This document shows positions 44,704-54,118 of a stretch of DNA of 64,000 nucleotides, in pieces. Source of the DNA: Lachnospiraceae bacterium. Lineage in GTDB: Bacteria > Bacillota > Clostridia > Lachnospirales > Lachnospiraceae. The notes below the pieces were generated by a model, which saw only the letters and a program-made list of their open reading frames with translations, did no database searches and was not told the origin of the DNA. The stretch is taken from positions 1 to 64,000 of the forward strand of contig JAFSTN010000018.1 in assembly GCA_017450485.1 (NCBI GenBank), given 5' to 3'. Position numbers and translations under genes: made by a program. Position 1 is the first letter of the stretch. Each line of letters begins with the position of its first letter.

Positions 44704-44727
44704 TTATGTCAATAAAATTATGTCAAT
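44704..44727. repeat. Direct repeat TTATGTCAAT x2 upstream of xerD
   Basis: The 10-mer occurs at 44704-44713 and 44718-44727, a 14-base period. On the minus strand each copy reads ATTGACATAA and so contains a perfect -35-like TTGACA, but no matching -10 at 17 bases was found. The rest of the 261-base gap to 44920 holds only an AT-rich hairpin at 44767-44783 (AAAATC and GATTTT) that may end the aminotransferase transcript. Confidence 0.4.
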
Positions 44728-44920
44728 CACGGGCGTCTGAAAATCATTATACGCATGCAAAAAAAGAAAATCAATGCGATTTTTTTGCTGATTCTGCGGT
44801 AAAAAAAGCAATAACGGACCGATGTACAACATATCGGCCAGTCAGTTTTTTTACGCTACTACATGTTGGGATGATCCGGCAAAAAATAACGCTGATTTTT
44901 TATACCGGATCCGGTTTACA

Positions 44921-46201
44921 TCAAACCAGCAATTTCTCCACATAAGCGAGTTTAACGCACAACGTGAAAATGTCGAGCGCCTGAGCAAGCTCATCTATCG
45001 GAGGGAATGTAGGTGCTATACGTATGTTCGAATCATCGGGGTCCTTTTTGTACGGATAGGTAGCGCCCGCTCCCGTCATGGTCACGCCGGCATCCTTACA
45101 CAATCCGACGATACGCTTCGCACATCCGGAGGGTGCATTAAACGATACGAAATAACCTCCGTTCGGATGAGTCCAGCTGCCGATCTGAAGAGGCGTCAGT
45201 TCTTCATCGAGACGCTTAAGTACAAGATCAAACTTCGGTCTGATGATCTCCGCATGCTTACGCATATGAGCGTGCATACCCTCTATATTCTTGAAGTATC
45301 TTACATGACGCAGCTGATTGAGCTTATCATGTCCGATGGTCTGGATGGTGATGAGCTTTTTAACATAAGCGAGGTTCTCCTCGGATGCGGCCAGAGCCGC
45401 GATACCGGAACCGGGGAAGGTCACCTTGGAGGTCGAGCAGAACTTCCATACCATATTGGGATTGCCGGCTTTCTTGCACTCCGCGAGTATCTCCAGGAGC
45501 TTATCCTCCTTGCCATTGTAGAGATGGTGGATGGTATATGCATTATCCCAATATATCCTGAAATCCTCGGCGGCAGGCTTAAGATTGGCAAATCTGCGTA
45601 CCGTCTCATCCGAGTACGTTACACCGGTAGGATTGGAATACTTCGGCACACACCAGATACCCTTTACAGCCGGGTCATTATTTACATACTGCTCGACCAT
45701 ATCCATATCAGGGCCGTCATCGTTCAGCGGTATGTTGATCATCTCTATGCCGAACTGCTCGGTGATCGCGAAATGTCTGTCATATCCGGGTACGGGGCAG
45801 AGGAATTTGACCTTATCAAGCTTACACCAGGGAGTGGATCCAAGTACACCGAAAAGCATTGATCTGGCCACGGTATCATACATGATATTCAGGCTCGAGT
45901 TGCCGAACACTATGATCTCCTCGGGGCTGACCTCCATCATGTCAGCCATCAGCTGCCTGGCTTCATGGATACCCGTCAGCTCACCGTAGTTTCGACAGTC
46001 GATACCTGCTTCCGAAAAGAAATCACTCTGCGGATTAAGCGTGTTGAAAAAATCGGCTTCCATATCAAGCTGCTCTTCACTGGGAAGGCCGCGAGCCATA
46101 TTAAGTTTAAGACCTTTGCCCTTTTCATCCTCATAAGCTGCGGTCAGTGCTTTAAGCTCCTGCTCGAGTTCGGCTTTAGACATTTCAGAGTATTTCTTCA
46201 T
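44921..46201 (-). CDS. Aspartate aminotransferase-like PLP enzyme (PF12897-type)
   Basis: This fold-type I aminotransferase has 426 residues from ATG 46201, with AAGGAT upstream. It shows MARGLPSEEQLD, YGELTGIHEARQLMADMM, IWCVPKYSNPTGVTYSDETV (the Asn/Pro loop near 190) and the PLP lysine in CSTSKVTFPGSG (about 255-266). The ending R-IAPTFPPIDEL is typical. It belongs to the class related to type Ic aspartate aminotransferases and not to the classical AspC. Substrate specificity is not certain. Confidence 0.85.
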   Translation of the reverse strand: MKKYSEMSKAELEQELKALTAAYEDEKGKGLKLNMARGLPSEEQLDMEADFFNTLNPQSDFFSEAGIDCRNYGELTGIHEARQLMADMMEVSPEEIIVFGNSSLNIMYDTVARSMLFGVLGSTPWCKLDKVKFLCPVPGYDRHFAITEQFGIEMINIPLNDDGPDMDMVEQYVNNDPAVKGIWCVPKYSNPTGVTYSDETVRRFANLKPAAEDFRIYWDNAYTIHHLYNGKEDKLLEILAECKKAGNPNMVWKFCSTSKVTFPGSGIAALAASEENLAYVKKLITIQTIGHDKLNQLRHVRYFKNIEGMHAHMRKHAEIIRPKFDLVLKRLDEELTPLQIGSWTHPNGGYFVSFNAPSGCAKRIVGLCKDAGVTMTGAGATYPYKKDPDDSNIRIAPTFPPIDELAQALDIFTLCVKLAYVEKLLV

Positions 46202-46273
46202 AATAAGTCGTATCCTTTCATCAAATGTATACAATTATACAATCTCAACTTTTCATATTCTAACTCATTGCAG

Positions 46274-46308
46274 AAAAAAAAACAAGGGCGGTCGTTATCG
46301 ACCGCCCT
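46274..46308 (-). terminator. Terminator after rny
   Basis: GGGCGGTCG and CGACCGCCC pair around TTAT (46286-46307). On the minus strand they are followed by TTGTTTTTTTTT. It ends the recA-recX-GH5-rny transcript or a shorter one. Confidence 0.9.
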
Positions 46309-46312
46309 CACC

Positions 46313-47860
46313 TTATTTAGCATAATCAACAGCTCTGCTTTCGCGGATCACGTTGACCTTGATCTGTCCGGGATATTCAAGCTCTTCTTCTATCTGCTTG
46401 GAAATATCACGCGCCAACAGAACCATGTCAGCATCATTGATCTGCTCAGGAACTACCATTACACGAATCTCTCTGCCTGCCTGTATAGCAAAGGACTTAT
46501 CAACACCCTTGAAACCGTTCGAGATATCCTCCAGCTGTTTAAGTCTGGTGGTATAAGTCTCAAGTGTCTCGCGTCTCGCACCGGGTCTTGCGGCTGATAT
46601 CGTATCAGCTGCCTGAACGATGCATGCGATCAGGGATGTGGGTTCACAATCACCGTGGTGTGATGCCACGGCATTGATCACGATATCCGATTCCTTATAC
46701 TTCTTACACAGGTCAACACCTAACTGTACGTGAGTACCTTCCATGTCATGATCCACTGCTTTACCTATATCATGCAGCAGACCTGCTCTCTTGGCTATAC
46801 GAACATCGAGTCCAAACTCGGAAGCCAAGATACCTGACAGGTGTGATACTTCGATCGAATGTTTAAGAACATTCTGACCATAACTCGTTCTGAACTTGAG
46901 TTTACCCAGGAGTCTGACGAGTTCGGGATGAAGACCATGCACGCCGACTTCAAGCACGGCATTGTCGCCCTCTTCCTTGATCATAGCCTCAACTTCACGC
47001 TGAGCCTTCTCGACCATCTCTTCGATCCTGGCGGGATGAATACGACCATCTACGATAAGCTTCTCAAGAGCTATCCTGGCAACCTCACGACGGATCGGGT
47101 CGAAGCCCGACAGAACGACTGCTTCAGGTGTATCATCAACTATCAGATCAACACCCGTCATGGTCTCCAGGGTACGTATGTTACGTCCCTCACGGCCTAT
47201 GATACGGCCCTTCATGTCATCGTTCGGAAGCTGTACCACGGAAATCGTGGTCTCGGATACATGGTCGGCGGCACATCTCTGGATTGCCGATATTACATAC
47301 TCTTTGGCTTTCTTATCGGCTTCCTCTTTCGCCTTTGCCTCCATCTCCTTGATCATTACCGCGGTCTCGTGTTTTACATCATCCTCTACCGCTTTCAGTA
47401 AATAATCTTTTGCCTGTTCAGAAGTAAGTCCGGAGATTCGTTCGAGTTCCTGTATGCGCTGCTCGTTAAGCTTGGACACTTCAACACGCTGCTTCTCTAA
47501 CTCGGCTTCACGTGTTGCTAGCCCTGCTTCCTTTTTCTCGATAGCCTCAGCCTTCTTATCGATGGTCTCTTCCTTCTGCTGCACGCGTCTCTCATAACGC
47601 TGTGCCTCAGCCCTGCGTTCCTTGATCTCCTTGTCGAGTTCATTCTTATTGCGAATGTTCTCCTCCTTGGCTTCAAGTAAAGCTTCACGCTTCTTGGTCT
47701 CCGCAGTCTTCAGAGCTTCATCGATGATCTGCCTTGCTCTCTCTTCGGCATTGCCCATGGTCTTCGTATCGCTCTTCTTCTTGATCGAAACAGCCGCGAA
47801 GTATGTAACGGGCACTGCGATGATGAGAGTCACGACTACCGCGATTATTACTGGCATCAT
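46313..47860 (-). CDS. rny: Ribonuclease Y
   Basis: This membrane-anchored endoribonuclease of 515 residues starts mRNA decay. One N-terminal helix (2-25) is followed by a long Lys/Glu-rich coiled coil (30-190), a KH domain with [15 protein letters not shown] (about 212-226), and an HD domain with [12 protein letters not shown] (about 360-371). The C-terminus [10 protein letters not shown] is conserved. The ribosome site AGGAGG lies in a small hairpin 11 bases upstream of the start. Confidence 0.98.
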   Translation of the reverse strand: MMPVIIAVVVTLIIAVPVTYFAAVSIKKKSDTKTMGNAEERARQIIDEALKTAETKKREALLEAKEENIRNKNELDKEIKERRAEAQRYERRVQQKEETIDKKAEAIEKKEAGLATREAELEKQRVEVSKLNEQRIQELERISGLTSEQAKDYLLKAVEDDVKHETAVMIKEMEAKAKEEADKKAKEYVISAIQRCAADHVSETTISVVQLPNDDMKGRIIGREGRNIRTLETMTGVDLIVDDTPEAVVLSGFDPIRREVARIALEKLIVDGRIHPARIEEMVEKAQREVEAMIKEEGDNAVLEVGVHGLHPELVRLLGKLKFRTSYGQNVLKHSIEVSHLSGILASEFGLDVRIAKRAGLLHDIGKAVDHDMEGTHVQLGVDLCKKYKESDIVINAVASHHGDCEPTSLIACIVQAADTISAARPGARRETLETYTTRLKQLEDISNGFKGVDKSFAIQAGREIRVMVVPEQINDADMVLLARDISKQIEEELEYPGQIKVNVIRESRAVDYAK

Positions 47861-47864
47861 CTAC

Positions 47865-47877
47865 AGGAGCACCTCCT
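47865..47877 (-). promoter_or_regulatory. Ribosome-binding site of rny inside a perfect small hairpin
   Basis: AGGAG, GTG and CTCCT follow one another on the minus strand, so the Shine-Dalgarno bases can pair with the CTCCT just downstream. The stem is five bp with a three-base loop, which is marginal. It could hinder ribosome binding until opened by another factor. Confidence 0.4.
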
Positions 47878-47942
47878 TATATTATTTTCAAAGTACAACA
47901 TATTTATATTATATAATCTGTAAACCGTTGTCAAATAAAAGT

Positions 47943-48875
47943 TTACATAAGACGAGCCAGTACAGTTTTATACCAGGCCGCCGGTTCACGCAGGTCCGAA
48001 GGCTCATATCCTCCGGTGTATTTATCACACTCCGGCACAAAAGATGCACTCGTCTCATCACGATTCGAGATGTTCCACATCATATAACCGGTGTCATTCT
48101 CATCGAGAAGCTTAAACCACTCTTCCGTCTCGGGAACGTTATGATCTCCGGCCCCGTCTGCACGGCAGGTTCCAAACTCTGTTACGAATACGGGAAGCTT
48201 ACGTGCTATCGCATCTCGATAAACCTGTCTGAGCTCATCCCGGTGAGTATCTGCATAGAAATGAAGAACATACATGAGATTATCATCTATGGTCACCGGA
48301 TCGGCACATGCTTCATTCAGTCTCTGACTCCACTTCGGAGTACCGACGAAAATGACCGCATATTTATCGTTGGCTCTGATCACGGGAATGACTTCCTCTG
48401 CATAAGCCTTGATGTCCGCCCATGTACAGTTGACATTGGGTTCATTGCATATCTCGTAGAATACATTGCCGTAAGCGGCATAAGCCGAAGATACATCACG
48501 GAAGAAATCGACCGCCATATCCTTATAGATCAGTGGATTGGAATCCTGAAGGATATGCCAGTCTATGATCACATACAATCCAAGCTCGGTAGCAAATCTG
48601 ACACCTCTGTCAACCACCTCGCGAAGCTTCGCTCTGTTCGCATCATCTCCTACACAGTAACCATCGTCTTCATCCGTATACATGGCCAGACGTATACAGT
48701 CGATATGCCACTCATCTCTCATATACTCAAGGAAATCCCTGTTTACATACTCGGGATACCAGCTGAGATTATGTGTGGAATATCCGTGCAGAGCAACCAC
48801 TGTCCCGTTGCGGTCAACAAGCTTACCGCTTCTGTCCACGTGTAGGGCTCCATATTTATCATACTTGGTCTTCAT
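47943..48875 (-). CDS. GH5-family endoglucanase-like protein, no export signal
   Basis: This glycoside hydrolase has 310 residues from ATG 48875, with GAGGATG upstream. GH5 motifs: LHGYSTHNLSWYPEYVN (about 32-48), IRLAMYT, VIIDWHIL (about 105-112), the acid/base Glu in YEICNEPN (about 140-147), HFYADTH, and the nucleophile Glu in VFVTEFGT (about 228-235). These match cellulase-type (beta-1,4-glucan or mannan) enzymes. No signal peptide is seen, unlike secreted cellulases, so it would act on cellodextrin-like oligomers inside the cell. It is inserted between recX and rny in a core gene run. Confidence 0.92.
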   Translation of the reverse strand: MKTKYDKYGALHVDRSGKLVDRNGTVVALHGYSTHNLSWYPEYVNRDFLEYMRDEWHIDCIRLAMYTDEDDGYCVGDDANRAKLREVVDRGVRFATELGLYVIIDWHILQDSNPLIYKDMAVDFFRDVSSAYAAYGNVFYEICNEPNVNCTWADIKAYAEEVIPVIRANDKYAVIFVGTPKWSQRLNEACADPVTIDDNLMYVLHFYADTHRDELRQVYRDAIARKLPVFVTEFGTCRADGAGDHNVPETEEWFKLLDENDTGYMMWNISNRDETSASFVPECDKYTGGYEPSDLREPAAWYKTVLARLM

Positions 48876-48902
48876 AAAACATCCTCGCAAACATATTATT
48901 CT

Positions 48903-49520
48903 TCAGTCAGGAATATCACGAAGTACCCGTCGTATGATATCCGCACTGTATCCCCGTCCCGTCAGATAGGTGCAGGTCTTTCTGATCGTCTCGGGGTCAG
49001 CCAAAGATGCAACAAAACGCCTCTTTTCCAAGAGACGTCTGATCTGTGCTTCCTCGTCAACTTCATCTATGGTTCCCTCTGTATCAAGCAAAACCTCGTC
49101 GATGATATCTTTGGAGATTCCCTTGGCCATCAGATCATATGTCAGACGTCGGATACTCTTGTCCTGACTGTGGCTCACGATATAGTCACGTGCATAAGCA
49201 CAATCGTCCACATATCCATATCCTACCACATAATCTATGGCATCATCTACTATATCATCGGGATATCCGCCCTCAACAAGCTTCTCTCTGAGCTTATGCT
49301 CTGTGAAACTGTGTTTCATCAGCAGATTCATGGCACGGAGGCGCGCACGCTTGGTGAGCACCTCCGTCTTGATCTGTTCGCATAACTCATCGGTAATGAC
49401 CCGGCCCTCGACTATATCATAGGTCGCCAGCTCACTCTTATAGAGGACACAGAAGACTCCTTCGTCCGTATAGATGCGATATCTGTTATTGCTTATGGGT
49501 TGTATGCGTGTGACTGTCAC
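48903..49520 (-). CDS. recX: Regulatory protein RecX
   Basis: The 205-residue protein is a modulator of RecA filaments. RecX three-helix repeats are visible: [40 protein letters not shown] and [19 protein letters not shown]. Its GTG start overlaps the recA stop by four bases (GTGA), so translation is coupled to recA and it shares the SOS promoter. Confidence 0.94.
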   Translation of the reverse strand: MTVTRIQPISNNRYRIYTDEGVFCVLYKSELATYDIVEGRVITDELCEQIKTEVLTKRARLRAMNLLMKHSFTEHKLREKLVEGGYPDDIVDDAIDYVVGYGYVDDCAYARDYIVSHSQDKSIRRLTYDLMAKGISKDIIDEVLLDTEGTIDEVDEEAQIRRLLEKRRFVASLADPETIRKTCTYLTGRGYSADIIRRVLRDIPD

Positions 49521-50593
49521 TTGTCACCGGCATTCTTCGATGCCGCAGGTGCTGAAGCGGCTGCAGGAGCAGCTGCCGGGGCAGGCTTATCTCCGTCGGT
49601 GCTTAAATCAAACAGCTCGCGAAGCCTCTTCTCGATCTCGTCACATACTTTGGGATTATCCTTCAGATACTGCTTGGCGTTCTCACGGCCCTGACCGATC
49701 TTATCACCCTCATATGCATACCATGCACCGGACTTGACTATGATGTCATTATCGGCAGCCAGATCCAGAATGTCTCCGTACTTGGATATACCCTCACCGT
49801 ACATGATATCAAACTCCGCCTCCTTGAAAGGAGGAGCGATCTTGTTCTTAACGACCTTAACTCTGGTGCGGTTACCGATAGCTTCACCGGCCTGCTTAAG
49901 GGTCTCGATACGTCTGACATCAAGTCTGACGGATGAGTAGAACTTCAACGCACGTCCACCGGTAGTGGTCTCGGGATTACCGAACATCACGCCGACTTTC
50001 TCTCTGAGCTGGTTAATGAAAACGACCGTGCAGTTGGACTTGCTGATGACAGCAGTCAACTTACGCAGAGCCTGAGACATGAGTCGCGCCTGCAGACCTA
50101 CGTGTGAGTCACCCATATCGCCGTCGATCTCTGCCTTCGGAACAAGTGCCGCAACCGAATCGACTACAACTATATCCATAGCGCCCGAGCGTACCATGGT
50201 CTCTGTGATCTCGAGAGCCTGCTCTCCGTTATCGGGCTGCGAGATGTACATATTATCAATATCCACACCGATGTTCTTGGCATATACAGGATCAAGTGCA
50301 TGCTCCGCATCTATGAAACCGGCTATACCGCCTCTCTTCTGTACCTCGGCGATCATATGCAAAGTAACGGTAGTCTTACCTGATGATTCGGGGCCGAAGA
50401 TCTCCACGATCCTGCCCTTGGGTATACCGCCCAATCCCAGAGCTATGTCCAGGCTGAGCGATCCGGTGGGAATAACCTCGACATTCATCTGTGATGCAGG
50501 ATCACCCAGTTTCATCACGGCACCCTTACCGAACTGCCTCTCGATCTGAGATAATGCTGCTTCCAATGCTTTCTGCTTCTCGTCTCTTTCCAT
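49517..50593 (-). CDS. recA: Recombinase RecA
   Basis: The 358-residue DNA strand-exchange ATPase and SOS co-protease starts at ATG 50593 with GGAGG seven bases upstream. It has the Walker A motif GPESSGKTT (about 66-74), [14 protein letters not shown], Walker [10 protein letters not shown], and the loop [26 protein letters not shown]. The C-terminal 25 residues are rich in Ala and Pro. A promoter with one LexA-type box inside and a second downstream indicates damage control. Confidence 0.99.
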   Translation of the reverse strand: MERDEKQKALEAALSQIERQFGKGAVMKLGDPASQMNVEVIPTGSLSLDIALGLGGIPKGRIVEIFGPESSGKTTVTLHMIAEVQKRGGIAGFIDAEHALDPVYAKNIGVDIDNMYISQPDNGEQALEITETMVRSGAMDIVVVDSVAALVPKAEIDGDMGDSHVGLQARLMSQALRKLTAVISKSNCTVVFINQLREKVGVMFGNPETTTGGRALKFYSSVRLDVRRIETLKQAGEAIGNRTRVKVVKNKIAPPFKEAEFDIMYGEGISKYGDILDLAADNDIIVKSGAWYAYEGDKIGQGRENAKQYLKDNPKVCDEIEKRLRELFDLSTDGDKPAPAAAPAAASAPAASKNAGDK

Positions 50594-50630
50594 TAAAAAA
50601 CCTCCAAAATATGAACGTATAAAGCATGGG

Positions 50631-50642
50631 GAACGTTTGTTC
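50631..50642. promoter_or_regulatory. LexA-type (SOS) box in the recA leader
   Basis: GAACGTTTGTTC fits the Gram-positive LexA consensus GAAC-N4-GTTC exactly. It lies just downstream of the recA -10 box and about 40 bases before the start codon, so LexA bound here would block transcription. Confidence 0.8.
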
Positions 50643-50649
50643 TCATACA

Positions 50650-50678
50650 AATATAAAACAAATGTTCGATTGTGTCAA
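50650..50678 (-). promoter_or_regulatory. Promoter of recA with a LexA-type box in the spacer
   Basis: TTGACA (50678-50673) and TATATT (50655-50650) are 17 bases apart on the minus strand. The spacer contains CGAACATTTGTTTT, a LexA-type box with one mismatch in one arm (50656-50668). Confidence 0.82.
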
Positions 50679-50795
50679 CACAATAATATCAAAAATGCTG
50701 AAATAATCGATACGACTCCGGCGATACGCCCCGAAACAGCGAACAACTGTATTCAGAAATCAGATATATGACTATGAACACCGTAACCATATCAT

Positions 50796-50824
50796 AAAAA
50801 AAGGGACGTGGCAATACCCGTCCC
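50796..50824 (-). terminator. Terminator after pncC
   Basis: GGGACG and CGTCCC (with GG/CC partly pairing inside) form a hairpin followed on the minus strand by seven T. It closes the yicC-to-pncC run just before the recA promoter. Confidence 0.8.
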
Positions 50825-50836
50825 ATCATGCATACT

Positions 50837-51316
50837 TTATTTATCAGTCAACTCCGCATAAAGCAATTCAAGAGCAGCATCCACGGAACTCTGCCGCACC
50901 TCTTCACGGTCTCCGGTGAACTGATATCTGCGCACACAGGCTTCTTTACCTATACAGCATCCTATGTATACGGTGCCGACCGGCTTGGTATCCGTGCCTC
51001 CATCAGGTCCGGCTATGCCAGTGATCGATACTGCTACGTCGGCATCGGCTGCTTTGGCTGCTCCGAAGGCCATCTCATATGCACACTCCTCACTGACCGC
51101 GCCATACTTTCTCAGAGTTTTTTTCTTTACCCCGAGCAACTTGCGCTTAGCTTTGTTCGCATAGGTCACGAAGCCCATCTTATAGACATCGGACACACCG
51201 GGCACACTGACCATCGTTGCGGAGAGAAGTCCGCCCGTGCACGATTCGGCGAATGTAATGCTGTACTTTTTCTTTTTAAGTATCTTTACTATATCCTTTG
51301 CGGGATCCTTACTCAT
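50837..51316 (-). CDS. pncC: Nicotinamide-nucleotide amidohydrolase (CinA C-terminal domain)
   Basis: The 159-residue protein is the stand-alone CinA-C/PncC domain, which turns nicotinamide mononucleotide into nicotinate mononucleotide in pyridine salvage. Signatures are FAESCTGGLLSATMVSVPGVS (about 22-42), the catalytic Ser in ESCTGG, SVDAALELL near the C-terminus, and ITGIAGPDGGTDTKPVGTVYIG (about 99-120). Its ATG overlaps the pgsA stop by one base. Confidence 0.95.
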   Translation of the reverse strand: MSKDPAKDIVKILKKKKYSITFAESCTGGLLSATMVSVPGVSDVYKMGFVTYANKAKRKLLGVKKKTLRKYGAVSEECAYEMAFGAAKAADADVAVSITGIAGPDGGTDTKPVGTVYIGCCIGKEACVRRYQFTGDREEVRQSSVDAALELLYAELTDK

Positions 51317-51849
51317 CAGATATCCTTTCCCATTACGCCCCAGTTCTTCACCAGGTAATCAACCAGGCTTACTATCGTAAGCACAAGTGCTATGTACATG
51401 ACCACTGTCGTGACGATCTGAATCTGCGGTATATCGGCTATCATCAGGATGACCATCGCCATCTGCGATACCGTCTTGAACTTGCCCCAGTAGCTCGCCG
51501 CTATAACCACGCCGTTATCCGAGGCGACCAGTCTGAAACCGCTTATGATGAACTCACGGGCTATGATCACGATGACTATCCATGCCGGGATACGTCCGAG
51601 CTCGATCAGTGCTATCATAGCCGAGCAGACCAGCAGTTTATCGGCCAGCGGATCCATGAACTTACCGAAGTTCGTGATCAGATTATACTTTCTCGCTATC
51701 TTGCCGTCAGCCAGATCGGTCAGGCTGGCCGCTACGAATATCGCGAGAGCGATCCATTTGTCATACGGCGTAATGTCAACGAGCATAAACACCACAAAAA
51801 ACGGGATCATAATAACTCGAAGCATCGTCAGTTTATTGGGCAGGTTCAT
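51316..51849 (-). CDS. pgsA: CDP-diacylglycerol-glycerol-3-phosphate phosphatidyltransferase PgsA
   Basis: This membrane enzyme of 177 residues makes phosphatidylglycerol phosphate. The CDP-alcohol phosphotransferase motif DLADGKIARKYNLITNFGKF, continuing MDPLADK, lies around 45-70, with both Asp pairs in place. Four to five hydrophobic helices are visible. MNLPNKLTMLRVIMIP is the usual start. It overlaps rimO by four bases (ATGA). Confidence 0.97.
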   Translation of the reverse strand: MNLPNKLTMLRVIMIPFFVVFMLVDITPYDKWIALAIFVAASLTDLADGKIARKYNLITNFGKFMDPLADKLLVCSAMIALIELGRIPAWIVIVIIAREFIISGFRLVASDNGVVIAASYWGKFKTVSQMAMVILMIADIPQIQIVTTVVMYIALVLTIVSLVDYLVKNWGVMGKDI

Positions 51850-53177
51850 TCTGTAATCTCTCCTATCAGATCATATTCTCCGGCTTCGGTGATACGTACC
51901 GTAACGATGTCACCGCTCATCCGTTCATAGTCTATCGGCATGAACACACATCCGTCCACATCGGGAGCATCTCTGTATGTTCTGCCTACATATACATCTT
52001 CTTCGGGAATGCTGCCGTCTATCACCACTTCCGTGAGCTCACCGATATGCTTCTCCGCATTATCGAGACTGACAGCCTGCTGAAGTATCATGAGTTCATC
52101 ACGTCTCTGTTCTGCGATCTCCGCGGGGATCTGTTCTTCCATCACGGCAGCCGGAGTATCCTCTTCCCTTGAATACGTGAAGACTCCGAGGCGGTCAAAC
52201 TCCATCTCATTCACGAACCGGTACAGCTCTTCGAAGTCCTCCTGAGTCTCTCCCGGGAATCCGCTGATCAAAGTCGTACGCAGTGCTATATCCGGAATGC
52301 GATCCCGCAGTCGGGAGATGATCGCACGCAGCTCACTCTGAGTGGTCCTGCGTCCCATACGCTTAAGCACACTGTCCGAAGCGTGCTGGATCGGCATATC
52401 GAGATAATGACATACCTTCGGGTTGGTCGCGATCTCTTCGATAAGGGCATCGTCGATCTCCTCGGGATAACAGTAAAGGATCCGTATCCAGCGTATGCCT
52501 TCCGTCTCTGAAAGTGCTCTGAGAAGTTCGGGCAATGCTTTACGTCCGTACAGATCCGTTCCGTACAGTGTAGTCTCCTGCGCTACCAGGATCAGTTCCC
52601 TCACACCTTGATCGGCAAGTCTGAGCGCTTCATCCTTCAGATGCTCCATCGGATATGATCTGTACGGTCCGCGCAGACTCGGTATGATACAATATGTACA
52701 GCGCTTATCGCACCCCTCGGCGATCTTCAGATATGCATAATGCAATCCCGACGAGTGCGCTCTGAGCTCAGAGCAATACGGGGGTGTATCCAGCGCATCA
52801 AAAGTATCGAAGCTTTCTCCCCTATATACCGCATCCAGGCAGTCGGCTATATGACCTATGGAAGCGGTCCCAAGCAGGGCATCCACTTCCGGGATCCCGG
52901 CTTTGATCTCTTCGCGGTATCTCTGGCTGAGGCATCCGGTCACGATCAGGCACCTGAGCTGTCCCGCCTTTTTGCGTTCAGCCATGTCACGAACGGTATC
53001 CCTGCTCTCAGCCTTGGCATCGCCGATGAAGCAGCACGTATTCACAATCACCGAATCGGCTTCATCGATATCGTCCGTGAAAGAGTATCCGCGCGCCGAC
53101 AGTTCACCGAGCATGACCTCGGAATCTACCAGATTCTTATCGCATCCGAGCGATATAAAAAATACACATCGATCCAT
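51846..53177 (-). CDS. rimO: Ribosomal protein S12 methylthiotransferase RimO
   Basis: This radical-SAM enzyme of about 443 residues adds a methylthio group to Asp88 (E. coli numbering) of ribosomal protein S12. The N-terminal UPF0004 domain has SLGCDKNLVDSE and NTCCFIGDAK. The radical SAM cluster motif CDKRCTYC lies near 145-152. The C-terminal TRAM domain ends near 440. I choose ATG 53177 (MDRCVFFISLGC), since family members begin just before this strand. No strong ribosome site is visible, and an 11-codon-longer start exists inside an inverted repeat. Confidence 0.96.
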   Translation of the reverse strand: MDRCVFFISLGCDKNLVDSEVMLGELSARGYSFTDDIDEADSVIVNTCCFIGDAKAESRDTVRDMAERKKAGQLRCLIVTGCLSQRYREEIKAGIPEVDALLGTASIGHIADCLDAVYRGESFDTFDALDTPPYCSELRAHSSGLHYAYLKIAEGCDKRCTYCIIPSLRGPYRSYPMEHLKDEALRLADQGVRELILVAQETTLYGTDLYGRKALPELLRALSETEGIRWIRILYCYPEEIDDALIEEIATNPKVCHYLDMPIQHASDSVLKRMGRRTTQSELRAIISRLRDRIPDIALRTTLISGFPGETQEDFEELYRFVNEMEFDRLGVFTYSREEDTPAAVMEEQIPAEIAEQRRDELMILQQAVSLDNAEKHIGELTEVVIDGSIPEEDVYVGRTYRDAPDVDGCVFMPIDYERMSGDIVTVRITEAGEYDLIGEITE

Positions 53178-53189
53178 ATCATAAATCGA

Positions 53190-53220
53190 CAGACCTGAAA
53201 TGCACCGCATCCCAGGTCTG
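53190..53220. other. Inverted repeat between rpoZ and rimO
   Basis: CAGACCTG (53190-53197) and CAGGTCTG (53213-53220) are perfect complements with a 15-base loop. No T-run follows. It covers the region directly ahead of the rimO start and could influence rimO translation or act as an attenuator. Confidence 0.5.
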
Positions 53221-53225
53221 ATGTT

Positions 53226-53459
53226 TTAATCCTCGTCGTTTAATATCTTGATCTTGCCGGCGTTTAGTTCTTCGATCGCTACGGACAATGCTTTTTTGCC
53301 TTCGCTGTCAACGAATGCCTCATCACCGTTGTTGATCTGTCTGGCTCTCTTGGAAGTTGCCATCACGATAGAGTATCTGGAGCTTACTACCGGCTCCTCT
53401 CCGGGTTCGACATCACTGTTTACTACCTTCATCAGGTCAGTATATGACGGGTGTAACAT
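53226..53459 (-). CDS. rpoZ: RNA polymerase omega subunit
   Basis: The 77-residue product has the RpoZ layout MLHPSYTDLMKVV, SRYSIVMATSKRARQI and a helical end. It helps assemble RNA polymerase. GAGGAGG precedes the ATG. It sits between gmk and rimO; yicC-gmk-rpoZ is a common Firmicute order. Confidence 0.95.
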   Translation of the reverse strand: MLHPSYTDLMKVVNSDVEPGEEPVVSSRYSIVMATSKRARQINNGDEAFVDSEGKKALSVAIEELNAGKIKILNDED

Positions 53460-53483
53460 AATATATCCTCCTCAATATTTGAA

Positions 53484-54107
53484 TTATATATATTCCTTCA
53501 ATTCCTCGTTTATCTTTTTCAGAAGACCGGAACTGCAATCAGGTTTGTGATGTGATGCCTCGATCAGGCCGTGCAGCTCTTCCACACACTTATCGAGATC
53601 ATCATTGACCAGCAGGTAATCGTATCTGTCTATAAACTCCGATTCCTCATAGGCCCTGTGCATCCTCTTGTTGATGGTCGCTTCATCCTCTGTGCCTCTC
53701 TCCGTAAGCCTTCGCTTCAGCTCGTGGGCACTGGGAGGTGTGACGAATATCAGTATCGCTTCGGGGAATCTGGTCTTGACCTGTATCGCACCCTGCATCT
53801 CGATCTCCAGGATGACATCCTTTCCCTGTGAGATCATCTCCTCAACATACTTGCGCGGGGTACCATAATAGTTCCCGACGAAAGTTGCGAACTCCAGGAG
53901 TTCTCCGTTGCTTATGGCTTCCTCAAAACGCTCCTTGGATACGAAGAAGTATGACTTGCCATCCACTTCTCCCTCACGGGGCTCTCTAGTCGTCATCGAT
54001 ATCGACAGCGAAAGCTCCGGACTTTCCGATACGATCTTTTTAACTATGGTGCCTTTGCCGGCGCCCGAGAAACCCGATACTACGATCAATACTCCCTTTT
54101 CAGCCAT
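53484..54107 (-). CDS. gmk: Guanylate kinase
   Basis: This 207-residue enzyme phosphorylates GMP to GDP. It has the P-loop SGFSGAGKGTIVKKI (about 12-26), the GMP-binding SMTTREPREGEVDGKSYFFV (about 38-57), and the lid region RGTEDEATINKRMHRA. I use ATG 54107; a GTG two codons earlier is also open. It ends 24 bases before rpoZ. Confidence 0.98.
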   Translation of the reverse strand: MAEKGVLIVVSGFSGAGKGTIVKKIVSESPELSLSISMTTREPREGEVDGKSYFFVSKERFEEAISNGELLEFATFVGNYYGTPRKYVEEMISQGKDVILEIEMQGAIQVKTRFPEAILIFVTPPSAHELKRRLTERGTEDEATINKRMHRAYEESEFIDRYDYLLVNDDLDKCVEELHGLIEASHHKPDCSSGLLKKINEELKEYI

Positions 54108-54118
54108 ATTCACCTGCC

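Noticed and set aside
44822-45862. Plus-strand open frame of 346 codons
   Set aside because: Opposite the aminotransferase gene, whose PLP lysine and other motifs are clear.
47622-48845. Plus-strand open frame of 407 codons
   Set aside because: Spans parts of two real minus-strand genes, rny and GH5, and shows no domain.
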